Below are positions 40,255 to 47,775 of a DNA stretch of 63,092 nucleotides, in pieces (position 1 is the stretch's first letter; every line of letters starts with the position of its first letter). The translations under genes were made by a program, and so were the position numbers. The stretch covers positions 1 through 63,092 of the forward strand of contig NZ_FNZK01000025.1 in assembly GCF_900109225.1 (NCBI RefSeq). Direction: 5' to 3'. The notes under the pieces were generated by a model that did no database searches, was not told the DNA's origin, and saw only the letters and a program-made list of their open reading frames with translations. Origin of the DNA: Propionispira arboris (GTDB lineage Bacteria; Bacillota; Negativicutes; Selenomonadales; Selenomonadaceae).

Positions 40255-40480
40255 AATGATTGGAGAAGTACAAATTTAAATTCTTTTTCAGAGAGACGAT
40301 AGTTGGTGTGAATCGTCAAGATTAAATTTGGAAAGCTGTCCAGGAGTGGTGGGCTGAACAACTCTTAAGTAGGCCTTACCGTATGCCGGCGTTAACGGCT
40401 GTTAAGTGAGCTTTATAGCTAACTAAGGTGGTACCACGGGAACAACAGTCCTCGTCCTTTTTATAGGATGAGGGCTTTTT
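40255..40480 (+). promoter_or_regulatory. T-box leader, predicted alanine specifier (GCU)
   Basis: All T-box parts are visible. AGTA at 40267-40270 opens the specifier loop. The stem AAATTTAA (40272-40279) pairs with 40322-40329. Five bases after that stem comes GCT (40335-40337), the same position as GGC in the Bacillus glyQS leader, so the specifier is probably GCU, alanine. The T-box AAGGTGGTACCACG is at 40425-40438, and a terminator stem follows (40448-40458 with 40465-40475) with a T run. Uncharged tRNA-Ala should favour read-through into the Lrp and aminotransferase genes. Confidence 0.85.
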
Positions 40481-40513
40481 TCATTTATTTATAAAATACA
40501 AGGAGTGAAAAAC

Positions 40514-40993
40514 ATGCGAGAATTATTAGAACTATTAGAACATGATGCACGAAGACCAGTGAATGAATTGGCGGCCATGCTGCATCGATCAGAATATGAA
40601 GTTGAGCAACAAATCAAACAACTAGAAAAAGACAACGTAATCTTAAACTACAATACTCTGATCAACTGGGAAAAGTTTGGTGACGATATGGTCACCTCAA
40701 TCATTGAAGTCAATGTAACACCGCAGCGTGAAGTCGGTTTTGATGCCATTGCCGAACGAATTTATCGTTTTGATGAAGTCCGCTCACTCTATCTTATGTC
40801 TGGTAGTTTCGATCTTCTGGTAATTATTGAGGGCAAATCCCTTAAAGATATCTCCAATTTCGTCTCTACACGACTGGCTACTATTGAAGGTATCACGAGC
40901 ACCCGCAGCCATTTCATGCTCAAACCGTATAAAAAAGACGGTTCCATTATTGATGATCAAGAATGTGATCGCAGACTGGTGGTCACACCATGA
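40514..40993 (+). CDS. Lrp/AsnC-family transcriptional regulator
   Basis: 159 aa with an N-terminal winged helix (about 1-60, LEHDARRPVNELAAMLHRSEYEVEQ) and a C-terminal RAM ligand-binding domain (about 70-145, LYLMSGSFDLLVIIEGKSL). Start ATG at 40514 follows AAGGAG by eight bases; the upstream GTG lies within that site. It overlaps the aminotransferase by four bases. In Bacillus a homologous pair, alaR-alaT, makes alanine from pyruvate, which agrees with the Ala T-box here. Confidence 0.92.
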   Translation: MRELLELLEHDARRPVNELAAMLHRSEYEVEQQIKQLEKDNVILNYNTLINWEKFGDDMVTSIIEVNVTPQREVGFDAIAERIYRFDEVRSLYLMSGSFDLLVIIEGKSLKDISNFVSTRLATIEGITSTRSHFMLKPYKKDGSIIDDQECDRRLVVTP

Positions 40994-42165
40994 ACTGGAA
41001 AAACCGCATATCACCAGCCGTCAATGCAATTGCACCATCAGGCATACGTAAATTCTTTGATATTGCAGCTGAAATGGAAGATGTCATTTCACTTGGTGTT
41101 GGTGAACCCGATTTTGTAACCCCCTGGTCAATCCGTGAAAGCTGCGTTTATGGTCTTGAACAAGGTTATACATCCTATACATCAAATCGCGGTCTGCTTG
41201 AACTACGCCAGGAAATAACGAGTCTCATTGAACGCGAACACCAAATAACCTATGATCCAAAAAAAGAAGTTCTTGTGACAGTGGGAGTAAGTGAAGCACT
41301 CGACATTGCCATGCGTGCTGTTTTAGCCCCGGGCGATGAAGTTCTGATTCCTGAACCATGTTATGTTTCATATAAAGCCTGTGTCACCCTTGCAGGAGGC
41401 AAAGTCATCAGTGTACCAACAAAAATTGAAAATGAATTCCGTATAACAGCCGAAGAACTCACAGACTATGTTACACCAAAAACAAAAGTACTTTTAATTG
41501 GTTATCCAAATAATCCAACGGGTGCTGTTATGGATTATGAAACACTAGAAAAAATTGCTAATTTTGCTGAAAAACATGATTTAATCGTAATTTCCGATGA
41601 AATCTATTGCAATCTCATTTACGCAAATACAAAACATACCTGCTTTGCATCACTCGATAAAATGAAAGACCGAACAATCTTACTCAATGGTTTTTCGAAA
41701 GCTTATGCTATGACTGGCTGGCGGATTGGTTATGCTCTTGCCAATCCAGTCATCATCTCAGCGATGACAAAAATTCATCAATACACCATACTTTGTGCAC
41801 CGATCACCGCACAAATCGCTGCGATTGAAGCCCTAAAACATGGTGAAAAATACATGAAAAAGATGGTTTCAGAATATGATAAGCGCCGCCTTTTGATTTT
41901 AGATGGAATGCGAAAAATCGGACTTGAATGTTTTGAGCCAAAAGGTGCCTTTTATATTTTCCCCTGTATAAAAAATACAGGTCTGACTTCTGAAGAATTT
42001 GCGGAAAACCTACTGCGAGCTGAGCGCGTAGCACTCGTTCCAGGCAATGCGTTTGGGGATTGCGGCGAAGGTTTTATTCGCTGTTCATATGCTACCTCTG
42101 TACCCAAAATTTCCGAGGCACTCGTACGGATTGAAAACTTTCTTAAAAATCATGTATATCGATAA
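40990..42165 (+). CDS. PLP aminotransferase, probably alanine-type
   Basis: Fold-type I class I/II aminotransferase, 391 aa. Visible features are the GYPNNPTG motif, ISDEIY, the PLP lysine in GFSKAYAMTGWRIG and the C-terminal arginine in FIRCSYATS. Family members include alanine, aspartate and aromatic enzymes. The coupled Lrp gene and the alanine T-box point to alanine synthesis (AlaT-like), but the enzyme class itself cannot fix the substrate. Confidence 0.9.
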   Translation: MNWKNRISPAVNAIAPSGIRKFFDIAAEMEDVISLGVGEPDFVTPWSIRESCVYGLEQGYTSYTSNRGLLELRQEITSLIEREHQITYDPKKEVLVTVGVSEALDIAMRAVLAPGDEVLIPEPCYVSYKACVTLAGGKVISVPTKIENEFRITAEELTDYVTPKTKVLLIGYPNNPTGAVMDYETLEKIANFAEKHDLIVISDEIYCNLIYANTKHTCFASLDKMKDRTILLNGFSKAYAMTGWRIGYALANPVIISAMTKIHQYTILCAPITAQIAAIEALKHGEKYMKKMVSEYDKRRLLILDGMRKIGLECFEPKGAFYIFPCIKNTGLTSEEFAENLLRAERVALVPGNAFGDCGEGFIRCSYATSVPKISEALVRIENFLKNHVYR

Positions 42166-42188
42166 ATAGACTACAAAAAACTAGCAGT

Positions 42189-42216
42189 GGAGCTGAACAG
42201 CTTTCGTTCAGCTCCT
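42189..42216 (+). terminator. Terminator after the aminotransferase gene
   Basis: GGAGCTGAAC (42189-42198) pairs with GTTCAGCTCC (42206-42215), followed by a broken T-rich tract. The rest of 42217-42369 shows nothing clear. Confidence 0.7.
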
Positions 42217-42369
42217 TATTTATTTACCGCATTTAAACTTTAAATTTTTTAACCTCACTTTGACTTGTGAAATCTCATCGCGAGCATCCACGCTCAGCTG
42301 ATCCTGACGAAGAGCACTCTCATTTAGAACACTTCATTTTCATTCACCATAAATTTTATAAAACAGTAT

Positions 42370-42828
42370 CTATTGCAAGGATATATTGATTTCGATCCGA
42401 TGTCCGCTTAAATCCATATCAATTGCTAAATACTGTTCACTACTGATTTTGACCACAAAATTATGACCAACTGATAAACTCGGTGTAGAGATATCAACAT
42501 CATACCCCAGTGTTGCCAAATTCGTCGCAGCATTGGCCGTAAGCATATTTGACAGCTCTGATATAGCACTTTGTGCCATATCATTGAATTCATCGACGGG
42601 CATTCCCATCATCATTGTGGAGGCAATGTACTTTGCTGTTTCTTCTGACATATTATAAGCAACATTACCGCGAATCTGTTTTGTAAAACCAACTAATACT
42701 GTTACACCCAAACTTTGTGCTGATTTATCCTTCACGGATACCTTTTTTCTGGTAATATCTTGAAAACCGATTTGCGGCATCACCGTCATAAAAGCATCTA
42801 TAAACGGGTTTACAAATTTTGCATCCAT
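42370..42828 (-). CDS. cheX: CheX-type CheY phosphatase
   Basis: 152 aa from the ATG at 42828. The CheC/CheX signature E-x-x-N is present in AISELSNMLTANAA, and the compact size is that of CheX, which dephosphorylates CheY-P. The gene follows the REC-CheX fusion by four bases, so both should be cotranscribed. Confidence 0.85.
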   Translation of the reverse strand: MDAKFVNPFIDAFMTVMPQIGFQDITRKKVSVKDKSAQSLGVTVLVGFTKQIRGNVAYNMSEETAKYIASTMMMGMPVDEFNDMAQSAISELSNMLTANAATNLATLGYDVDISTPSLSVGHNFVVKISSEQYLAIDMDLSGHRIEINISLQ

Positions 42829-42832
42829 TTTC

Positions 42833-43696
42833 CTATTCTCCCTCCGCAAAACCAATATTCATTTTGAAATCACCTAAGCGTGTACTCGCTGTAATATTAA
42901 ACGAAGTAAGCTTAGGATTCACAATACGGATTCTATGTCCACAAATCGTTCCCGGGGGAGTAATGCGCATTTCTTTATCTTTGCAAATATCATTAATCAT
43001 TGATACACTTCGCCCAACAATGATATTCGCTGATTCTTCCACGCTGTCACTCGCCTCCTCTTCCGACAAATCTTCTTCTTCACCCATCCCCAGCATGATT
43101 TTCGAATATCGATTCATCGTTTGTGTATCCATATGCAAGATAGCACGCCCCATTGGAACACCCGTCAAACCAATAATGACGGCAATACCGTTCACATCGA
43201 GAAAATCATCTTTATCCAGCTCAAGATCAACTTTACTATGCAGTCCCGCCAAACTAAATAAATTTTTCTGCAAGACTTTTATAAATGGCTTTACATAGGA
43301 TTCTCTGAGTACATCTATTGAATTTTCGGTTGATTGGCAAACCATCTGTAAAGTATCAATCAATTCATTCGCATTAATTGGTTTTTGTAAAAAAGAATTG
43401 ATCCCCACATTACGGCCACGCATCATCAAACTTGCATCTTTCATTGCACTAATCATCACAATTTTAGCATTGGGATTGATTTCTAAAATTTTCCGACTGC
43501 ACTCAATGCCATCCCCATCCGGTAAATTCATATCCATAGTGACAACATCGGGATTTAGCGAACGATATTTCTCTACAGCCTCCATACTGTTTTTGGCATA
43601 ATCACAAATTTGAAACGTTGTTCTTGACAACACGCTTGCCATCATAATTCGGCTGACTTTCGAATCATCAACTACCAGAACCCGAATTTTTTCCAC
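42833..43696 (-). CDS. Response regulator with REC and CheX domains
   Basis: 287 aa. Residues 1-120 are a CheY-like receiver with D10/D11, phospho-acceptor D55 (TMDMNLPDGDG) and K105. Residues about 130-287 are a CheX-like domain that keeps the E-x-x-N pattern (VEESANIIVGR). Such a fusion could be a self-limiting or adaptor CheY. GTG start with AAGGTGAG five bases upstream. The following gene is a free CheX. It probably acts in chemotaxis or a related phosphorelay, though no other chemotaxis genes are in the window. Confidence 0.88.
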   Translation of the reverse strand: MEKIRVLVVDDSKVSRIMMASVLSRTTFQICDYAKNSMEAVEKYRSLNPDVVTMDMNLPDGDGIECSRKILEINPNAKIVMISAMKDASLMMRGRNVGINSFLQKPINANELIDTLQMVCQSTENSIDVLRESYVKPFIKVLQKNLFSLAGLHSKVDLELDKDDFLDVNGIAVIIGLTGVPMGRAILHMDTQTMNRYSKIMLGMGEEEDLSEEEASDSVEESANIIVGRSVSMINDICKDKEMRITPPGTICGHRIRIVNPKLTSFNITASTRLGDFKMNIGFAEGE

Positions 43697-43715
43697 TAAA
43701 ACTCACCTTCTTCTA

Positions 43716-43740
43716 ATTATATTCCTACTTAGCCTACTTA
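43716..43740 (-). promoter_or_regulatory. -10 box with tandem direct repeat
   Basis: Minus strand: TATAAT at 43716-43721, preceded by TAAGTAGG repeated at 43724-43731 and 43733-43740 (9-bp period). The repeats occupy the spacer and -35 region, and no normal -35 is seen, which suggests an activator-dependent promoter for the REC-CheX genes. Confidence 0.5.
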
Positions 43741-43848
43741 CATGTAAAATTAAACATTACACAAAAAACTCCTGCATCGAAACAGTCTTTTTCAGTAGAA
43801 AGCAAAACAGAACGAAATGGCTTGAACGATAAGATAGTAACAACGAAA

Positions 43849-43905
43849 AAGAAGCTCTCTCAAAATAGATTCTACAAGATCTATTTTGAAAAAGCCTCTT
43901 TCGTG
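43849..43905 (-). terminator. Terminator after the PII gene
   Basis: Perfect 11-bp stem TCAAAATAGAT/ATCTATTTTGA (43860-43870 with 43879-43889) extended imperfectly outward, with T runs. Confidence 0.7.
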
Positions 43906-43927
43906 TCTGCACACGGTGATGAAGCTA

Positions 43928-44287
43928 TTACTTTTCATCCATAATAGCTTTATCACCTTCTTCACCAGTACGGATACGAACAGCATTTTCTACATCGTAA
44001 ATGAAAATTTTTCCGTCCCCCGGTTCTCCTGTTTTTAAAACTCTTTGCGCTGCTTCTAAAACATCTTTCACCGGAACTTCGCAAATCACCGTTTCAATTT
44101 TCACTTTTGGTACAAGATTAATAGAATATTCACGCCCCCGATATACTTCCTTGTGTCCTTTCTGCAAACCACATCCATATACCTGACTAACAGTCATGCC
44201 TTGAACCCCAATTTCATTTAAAGCTTCTTTCAATTCTTCTAACTTATTAGGTCTTGTAACAATATCAATTTTAGTCAATTTCCGCAT
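43928..44287 (-). CDS. glnK: PII nitrogen regulatory protein (GlnB/GlnK)
   Basis: Trimeric signal protein that senses 2-oxoglutarate and ATP/ADP and plugs AmtB. 119 aa from the ATG at 44287 (AAAGGAG eight bases before). It has the conserved N-terminal ferredoxin-like fold, the T-loop KGHKEVYRGREYS with the modifiable Y54 and the second glycine-rich GEPGDGKIF motif. It follows amtB, the typical glnK-amtB linkage in reverse order. Confidence 0.95.
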   Translation of the reverse strand: MRKLTKIDIVTRPNKLEELKEALNEIGVQGMTVSQVYGCGLQKGHKEVYRGREYSINLVPKVKIETVICEVPVKDVLEAAQRVLKTGEPGDGKIFIYDVENAVRIRTGEEGDKAIMDEK

Positions 44288-44432
44288 ATGCCCCACTCCT
44301 TTTTTATATTATAGCAAACTATGAATTGAAGTCCAATTAAAAATTAAGTAATACTTAGATATAGAGAAGGAGGGGATATGCCCCTCCCATTGATCACTCC
44401 ATATAAAAGATCGAAAGCTTTATCTATATCCT

Positions 44433-45836
44433 TTATTTTATATCAGATTCTCCTGCATGCAAATTTTGCTGCATAGCCATAGCTGAACCATCCGACGTAT
44501 CAAAGAAAGAACTACCAGCAACAAAAGACTGTGCATACCCTCTTTCACCATGTTCGGATAAATCAAGACCAGAAACTTCTTCATCTTCATCTACTCTAAC
44601 TTTCATAAAGAGACCTACAATCTTAATTAACACAAAAGAACCAACGATGGCAAGTACATAAGCAACCACAATCGAAATAAGCTGTGCAACAATAAGATCG
44701 GAACTGCCGTAAAATAAACCATCCGCACCAGCCGGATTCACTTTAGTAGTCGCCCAAAGGCCAGTAGCAATCGCACCCCATGTACCACCAATACCATGAA
44801 CCCCAAAAGCATCTAATGAATCATCATAGCCAAGCTTTGCCTTAACAATGGCAACAGCAAAATAACATACAACGCCGCCAACTAAACCAATAATAACAGC
44901 TGGAAGCGGTTCAACAAAGCCAGCTGCCGGTGTAATGGCAACCAAACCAGCTATACAGCCACTGACTGCACCCAGAATCGTCGGTTTGCCATTATGAAAC
45001 CATTCAGCCACTACCCAGGAAAGCGTTGCAGCAGCCGCTGCTGCTTGTGTTGTAACAAATGCATTGGCAGCCAGTGCATTTGCGCCCAGCGCACTGCCGG
45101 CATTAAAACCAAACCAGCCAAACCAAAGCAGCGAAGCCCCAAGAACTGTCATTGGTAAATGATGTGGCAGCATCGGTGATTTACCATAGCCACGTCTTTT
45201 TCCAAGCATCAAACAAATCGTAAGTCCTGATACCCCTGAAAGAATATGAATAACAAGTCCGCCAGCAAAATCAAGAGCCCCCAGCGATGCAAGAAAACCA
45301 CCGCCCCATACCCAATGTGCCATTGGATTATAAATAAAGATAGCCCAAAGAAGAATAAACATAACAAATGCCGGGAATCTCATACGTTCAGCAAAGGCCC
45401 CCGTTATCAGTGCCGGCGTAATGACCGCAAACATACATTGGAAAGCAACAAATGCCAATTCGGGAATTGTCCCATTTGTTAAAACATTAAGTCCAACACC
45501 AGCCAGACCAATTTTGTCAAGATTACCAATAAATCCATTAACATCTGTACCAAAAGCCATTGTATAACCAATTAATATCCATTCAACTGAAATAAGTGCA
45601 ACAATAAAGAAACTCTGCATAATCGTTCCTAATACATTTTTACTTCGAACCATACCACCATAAAAAAACGCTAATCCTGGTGTCATAACAAAAACTAATG
45701 CAGCACTAATAAGTACCCAAGCTGTATCCCCTGTATCAATTGTTGCTTTTGCTGCATCGTCTGCCGCCAAAGCAACAGGAGCTATAAGAACTACCAACAT
45801 TAATGTCGCTAATATCGTCGACCATATCTTCTTCAT
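44433..45836 (-). CDS. amtB: Ammonium transporter AmtB
   Basis: Ammonium channel, 467 aa with a cleavable signal peptide (to about ALA-AD near residue 24) and eleven predicted membrane helices. Family motifs include the DTGDTAWVL start, FYGGMVRSKN, the FAFEG-type region and the GxHGxGGTWG-like DAFGVHGIGGTWG. A regulatory C-terminal cytoplasmic tail of about 60 aa follows. Its 228-nt 5' leader carries two hairpins. GAAAGGGTGG lies before the ATG. Confidence 0.95.
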   Translation of the reverse strand: MKKIWSTILATLMLVVLIAPVALAADDAAKATIDTGDTAWVLISAALVFVMTPGLAFFYGGMVRSKNVLGTIMQSFFIVALISVEWILIGYTMAFGTDVNGFIGNLDKIGLAGVGLNVLTNGTIPELAFVAFQCMFAVITPALITGAFAERMRFPAFVMFILLWAIFIYNPMAHWVWGGGFLASLGALDFAGGLVIHILSGVSGLTICLMLGKRRGYGKSPMLPHHLPMTVLGASLLWFGWFGFNAGSALGANALAANAFVTTQAAAAAATLSWVVAEWFHNGKPTILGAVSGCIAGLVAITPAAGFVEPLPAVIIGLVGGVVCYFAVAIVKAKLGYDDSLDAFGVHGIGGTWGAIATGLWATTKVNPAGADGLFYGSSDLIVAQLISIVVAYVLAIVGSFVLIKIVGLFMKVRVDEDEEVSGLDLSEHGERGYAQSFVAGSSFFDTSDGSAMAMQQNLHAGESDIK

Positions 45837-45874
45837 TTAAAACCACCCTTTCTTTTTTGAAAAAATAATAAAAG

Positions 45875-45929
45875 AAAAAACGCCTTATTTCATCACATAA
45901 TCTTTCGATTATCTAACAAAACAAGACGC
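45875..45929 (-). terminator. Long terminator hairpin in the amtB leader
   Basis: On the minus strand CGTCTT pairs with AAGGCG and the stem continues to ATAATC/GATTAT closed by GAAA: about 22 pairs (including G-U) with one mismatch, followed by six T residues. It lies 40-95 bases before the amtB start and so should stop most transcripts unless antiterminated. Confidence 0.75.
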
Positions 45930-46003
45930 CTTTGTCTTTATAACGGACCAATATAAAATTTAAAATTCCAGTTCCTCCTTTGTCAGCAAAATGATCAAAA
46001 ACA

Positions 46004-46040
46004 GAAAAAGCCTCCTCAAAGTAAATCTCTGCGAAGGCTT
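46004..46040 (-). terminator. First hairpin in the amtB leader
   Basis: Minus-strand stem AGCCT/AGGCT with imperfect inner pairs, followed by a T run. It is the more distal of two terminator-like hairpins between the amtB promoter and gene. Confidence 0.5.
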
Positions 46041-46070
46041 CATTGCCTAAAACATTTTGTTGATGTTGTT

Positions 46071-46099
46071 ATTATATACATATCAAGGTTTAATGTCAA
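46071..46099 (-). promoter_or_regulatory. Consensus promoter of amtB-glnK
   Basis: Minus-strand TTGACA (46094-46099) and TATAAT (46071-46076) with a 17-bp spacer: a perfect sigma-A promoter. Transcription should start near 46064. Confidence 0.8.
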
Positions 46100-46113
46100 T
46101 ATCAGAAAAAATT

Positions 46114-46127
46114 GTATACATGTATAC
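46114..46127. promoter_or_regulatory. Perfect 14-bp palindrome upstream of the amtB promoter
   Basis: GTATACATGTATAC at 46114-46127 is a perfect palindrome, centred about 56 bp upstream of the predicted amtB start site. It has the form of a dimeric helix-turn-helix operator. It does not fit the GlnR box TGTNAN7TNACA. Confidence 0.55.
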
Positions 46128-46208
46128 GCACTAATCCTAAAAGTAATGGGAATCTATGTGCAGTATGAATAGTAATAGCTGCCAATAGAAAAACATACTA
46201 TAAAAAAG

Positions 46209-47600
46209 TTATATATTGCTTTTTCCCAAGCGCTTCAAAATAGTTCTGGCAACATAAATGCCGCTGGCTCCAGCCTGTGACAGGCCCCGCGTCACGCCTG
46301 CACCGTCACCAATTGCAAAAATATTTTTAAGCTTCGTTTCAAGTTCTGGTGAAAGCTTTAATCTTGAACTATAAAATTTAACTTCAACACCATAAAGAAG
46401 CGTATCATCATTCGCCGTTCCCGGTGCAATATGATTCAAAGCCTGAATCATTTCAATAATATTATCAAGATGTCGTTTTGGCAAAACAAGACTTAGATCA
46501 CCCGGCGTTGCTTTTAAAGTCGGTTTCGTAAAACTTTTACCCAAACGATGTTCATTCGTCCGTCGGCCTTTTAATAGATCACCAAATCGCTGCACAATAA
46601 TACCACCGCCCAGCATATTTGAAAAGGATGCAATCCGTTTTCCATATTGATGCGGTTCATTAAACGGTTCGGTAAAGCGATTGCTTACCAATAAAGCAAA
46701 ATTTGTATTTTTACTATGTAGTTTCGGATCACTATAGGAATGACCGTTAACCGTCATGATGCCATCTGTATTTTCCATCACCACATGACCTTTAGGATTC
46801 ATACAGAATGTCCTCACAAGATCGCCATATTGTTTCGTGCGATAAACAAGCTTTGCTTCATACACCTCATCCGTAATATGATTAAATACTTCAGCCGGTA
46901 CCTCAACCCGCACCCCTACATCGACTTGATTATTCAAAAGCTCAAGCTTTAAGCGTTTGCATTCATCCGTAAACCACTCTGATCCAGCGCGTCCAGGTGC
47001 CGCAATAAGATATGTTGCTTCAATCACGTCACCAGTTTCAAGCTTTACCTTACACTGTCCATCCATTTTTTCAAAAGAATGAACGGAGCACTCAAATAGG
47101 AATTTAACTTTATCCTTTAAATATTCATACGTTTGCTCCAGCATTTTGAGATTGTTTTCCGTTCCCAGATGACGAACTTGCGCATCGAGCAGATGTAAAT
47201 CATAAGCAAGCGCTTTTTGCCCTAAAGAACTATTTTTTGTGCTAAAAACTTTTGTTGGTGCACCATGGCGCAAATTAATTTGATCAACGTAATCAATCAA
47301 TTCCAAAACTTCCTCATCCGGCAAATAGTCATTGAGCCACCCGCCAAACTTCGTCGTAAAATTATATTTTCCATCAGAATACGCGCCGGCGCCGCCAAAG
47401 CCACGCATAATACTACAAGGTTTACAATTAATACAAGTTTCTACTTTTTTTTCAGCAATAGGACATTTACGATGATAAATGTCTTTACCAGTTTCCATGA
47501 CAACTACTTTTAGTGTTGGATTTTTTGTAATCAGTTCATAGGCGGCAAAGCTTCCCGCAGGACCAGCTCCAATAATTGCTACATCATAATGCTGCTTCAT
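46209..47600 (-). CDS. NAD(P)/FAD-dependent oxidoreductase
   Basis: 463-aa flavoprotein. The N-terminal GAGPAG motif of the FAD-binding fold (about 11-16) is followed by a cysteine cluster (CPIAEKK, CINCKPC near 46-62) and GGAGAYSDGK. The C-terminal FAIGDGAGVTRGLSQAG binds FAD. This is the family of NAD(FAD)-utilizing dehydrogenases related to geranylgeranyl-reductase-like proteins (COG2509); substrate unknown. It is a single gene with a palindromic operator in front. Confidence 0.85.
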   Translation of the reverse strand: MKQHYDVAIIGAGPAGSFAAYELITKNPTLKVVVMETGKDIYHRKCPIAEKKVETCINCKPCSIMRGFGGAGAYSDGKYNFTTKFGGWLNDYLPDEEVLELIDYVDQINLRHGAPTKVFSTKNSSLGQKALAYDLHLLDAQVRHLGTENNLKMLEQTYEYLKDKVKFLFECSVHSFEKMDGQCKVKLETGDVIEATYLIAAPGRAGSEWFTDECKRLKLELLNNQVDVGVRVEVPAEVFNHITDEVYEAKLVYRTKQYGDLVRTFCMNPKGHVVMENTDGIMTVNGHSYSDPKLHSKNTNFALLVSNRFTEPFNEPHQYGKRIASFSNMLGGGIIVQRFGDLLKGRRTNEHRLGKSFTKPTLKATPGDLSLVLPKRHLDNIIEMIQALNHIAPGTANDDTLLYGVEVKFYSSRLKLSPELETKLKNIFAIGDGAGVTRGLSQAGASGIYVARTILKRLGKSNI

Positions 47601-47632
47601 TTTATCAACCCCTTAGCTTTTCACATTCCACT

Positions 47633-47655
47633 TTGTATTATATCGTATAATACAA
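47633..47655. promoter_or_regulatory. Palindrome upstream of the flavoprotein gene
   Basis: TTGTATTATA (47633-47642) and TATAATACAA (47646-47655) are exact inverse copies around TCG. The site lies over the likely -10 region of the minus-strand flavoprotein gene. No known operator matches with certainty. Confidence 0.55.
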
Positions 47656-47723
47656 GCCGTATCCATAATTTGCCTCAACAATCCTGTAAAATCCTAGACA
47701 AAGAATGAAACTTCTTGATTTAT

Positions 47724-47753
47724 ATAGTTTATATTAGCTATAATATAAACTAT
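47724..47753 (+). promoter_or_regulatory. Operator-like palindrome over the putP promoter
   Basis: ATAGTTTATATTA (47724-47736) is the exact reverse complement of 47741-47753, with GCTA between. It overlaps the promoter (TTGATT 47715-47720, 18-bp spacer, TATAAT 47739-47744), where a repressor would block initiation. Confidence 0.6.
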
Positions 47754-47775
47754 GTTTATGAAGGAGGATTTTTCT

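Noticed and set aside
40341-40353. TGG in the T-box leader as a tryptophan specifier
   Set aside because: Alignment of the AGTA loop and specifier stem with glyQS places GCT, not TGG, opposite the loop; TGG lies outside it.
42828-42855. Overlap of cheX with the REC-CheX gene as a fused or frameshifted gene
   Set aside because: Both proteins are complete with proper starts; using the ATG at 42828 the genes do not overlap.
45875-46064. ANTAR-type antiterminator in the amtB leader
   Set aside because: The expected two stems with six-base loops carrying A1 and G4 are not visible; the second hairpin has a GAAA tetraloop.
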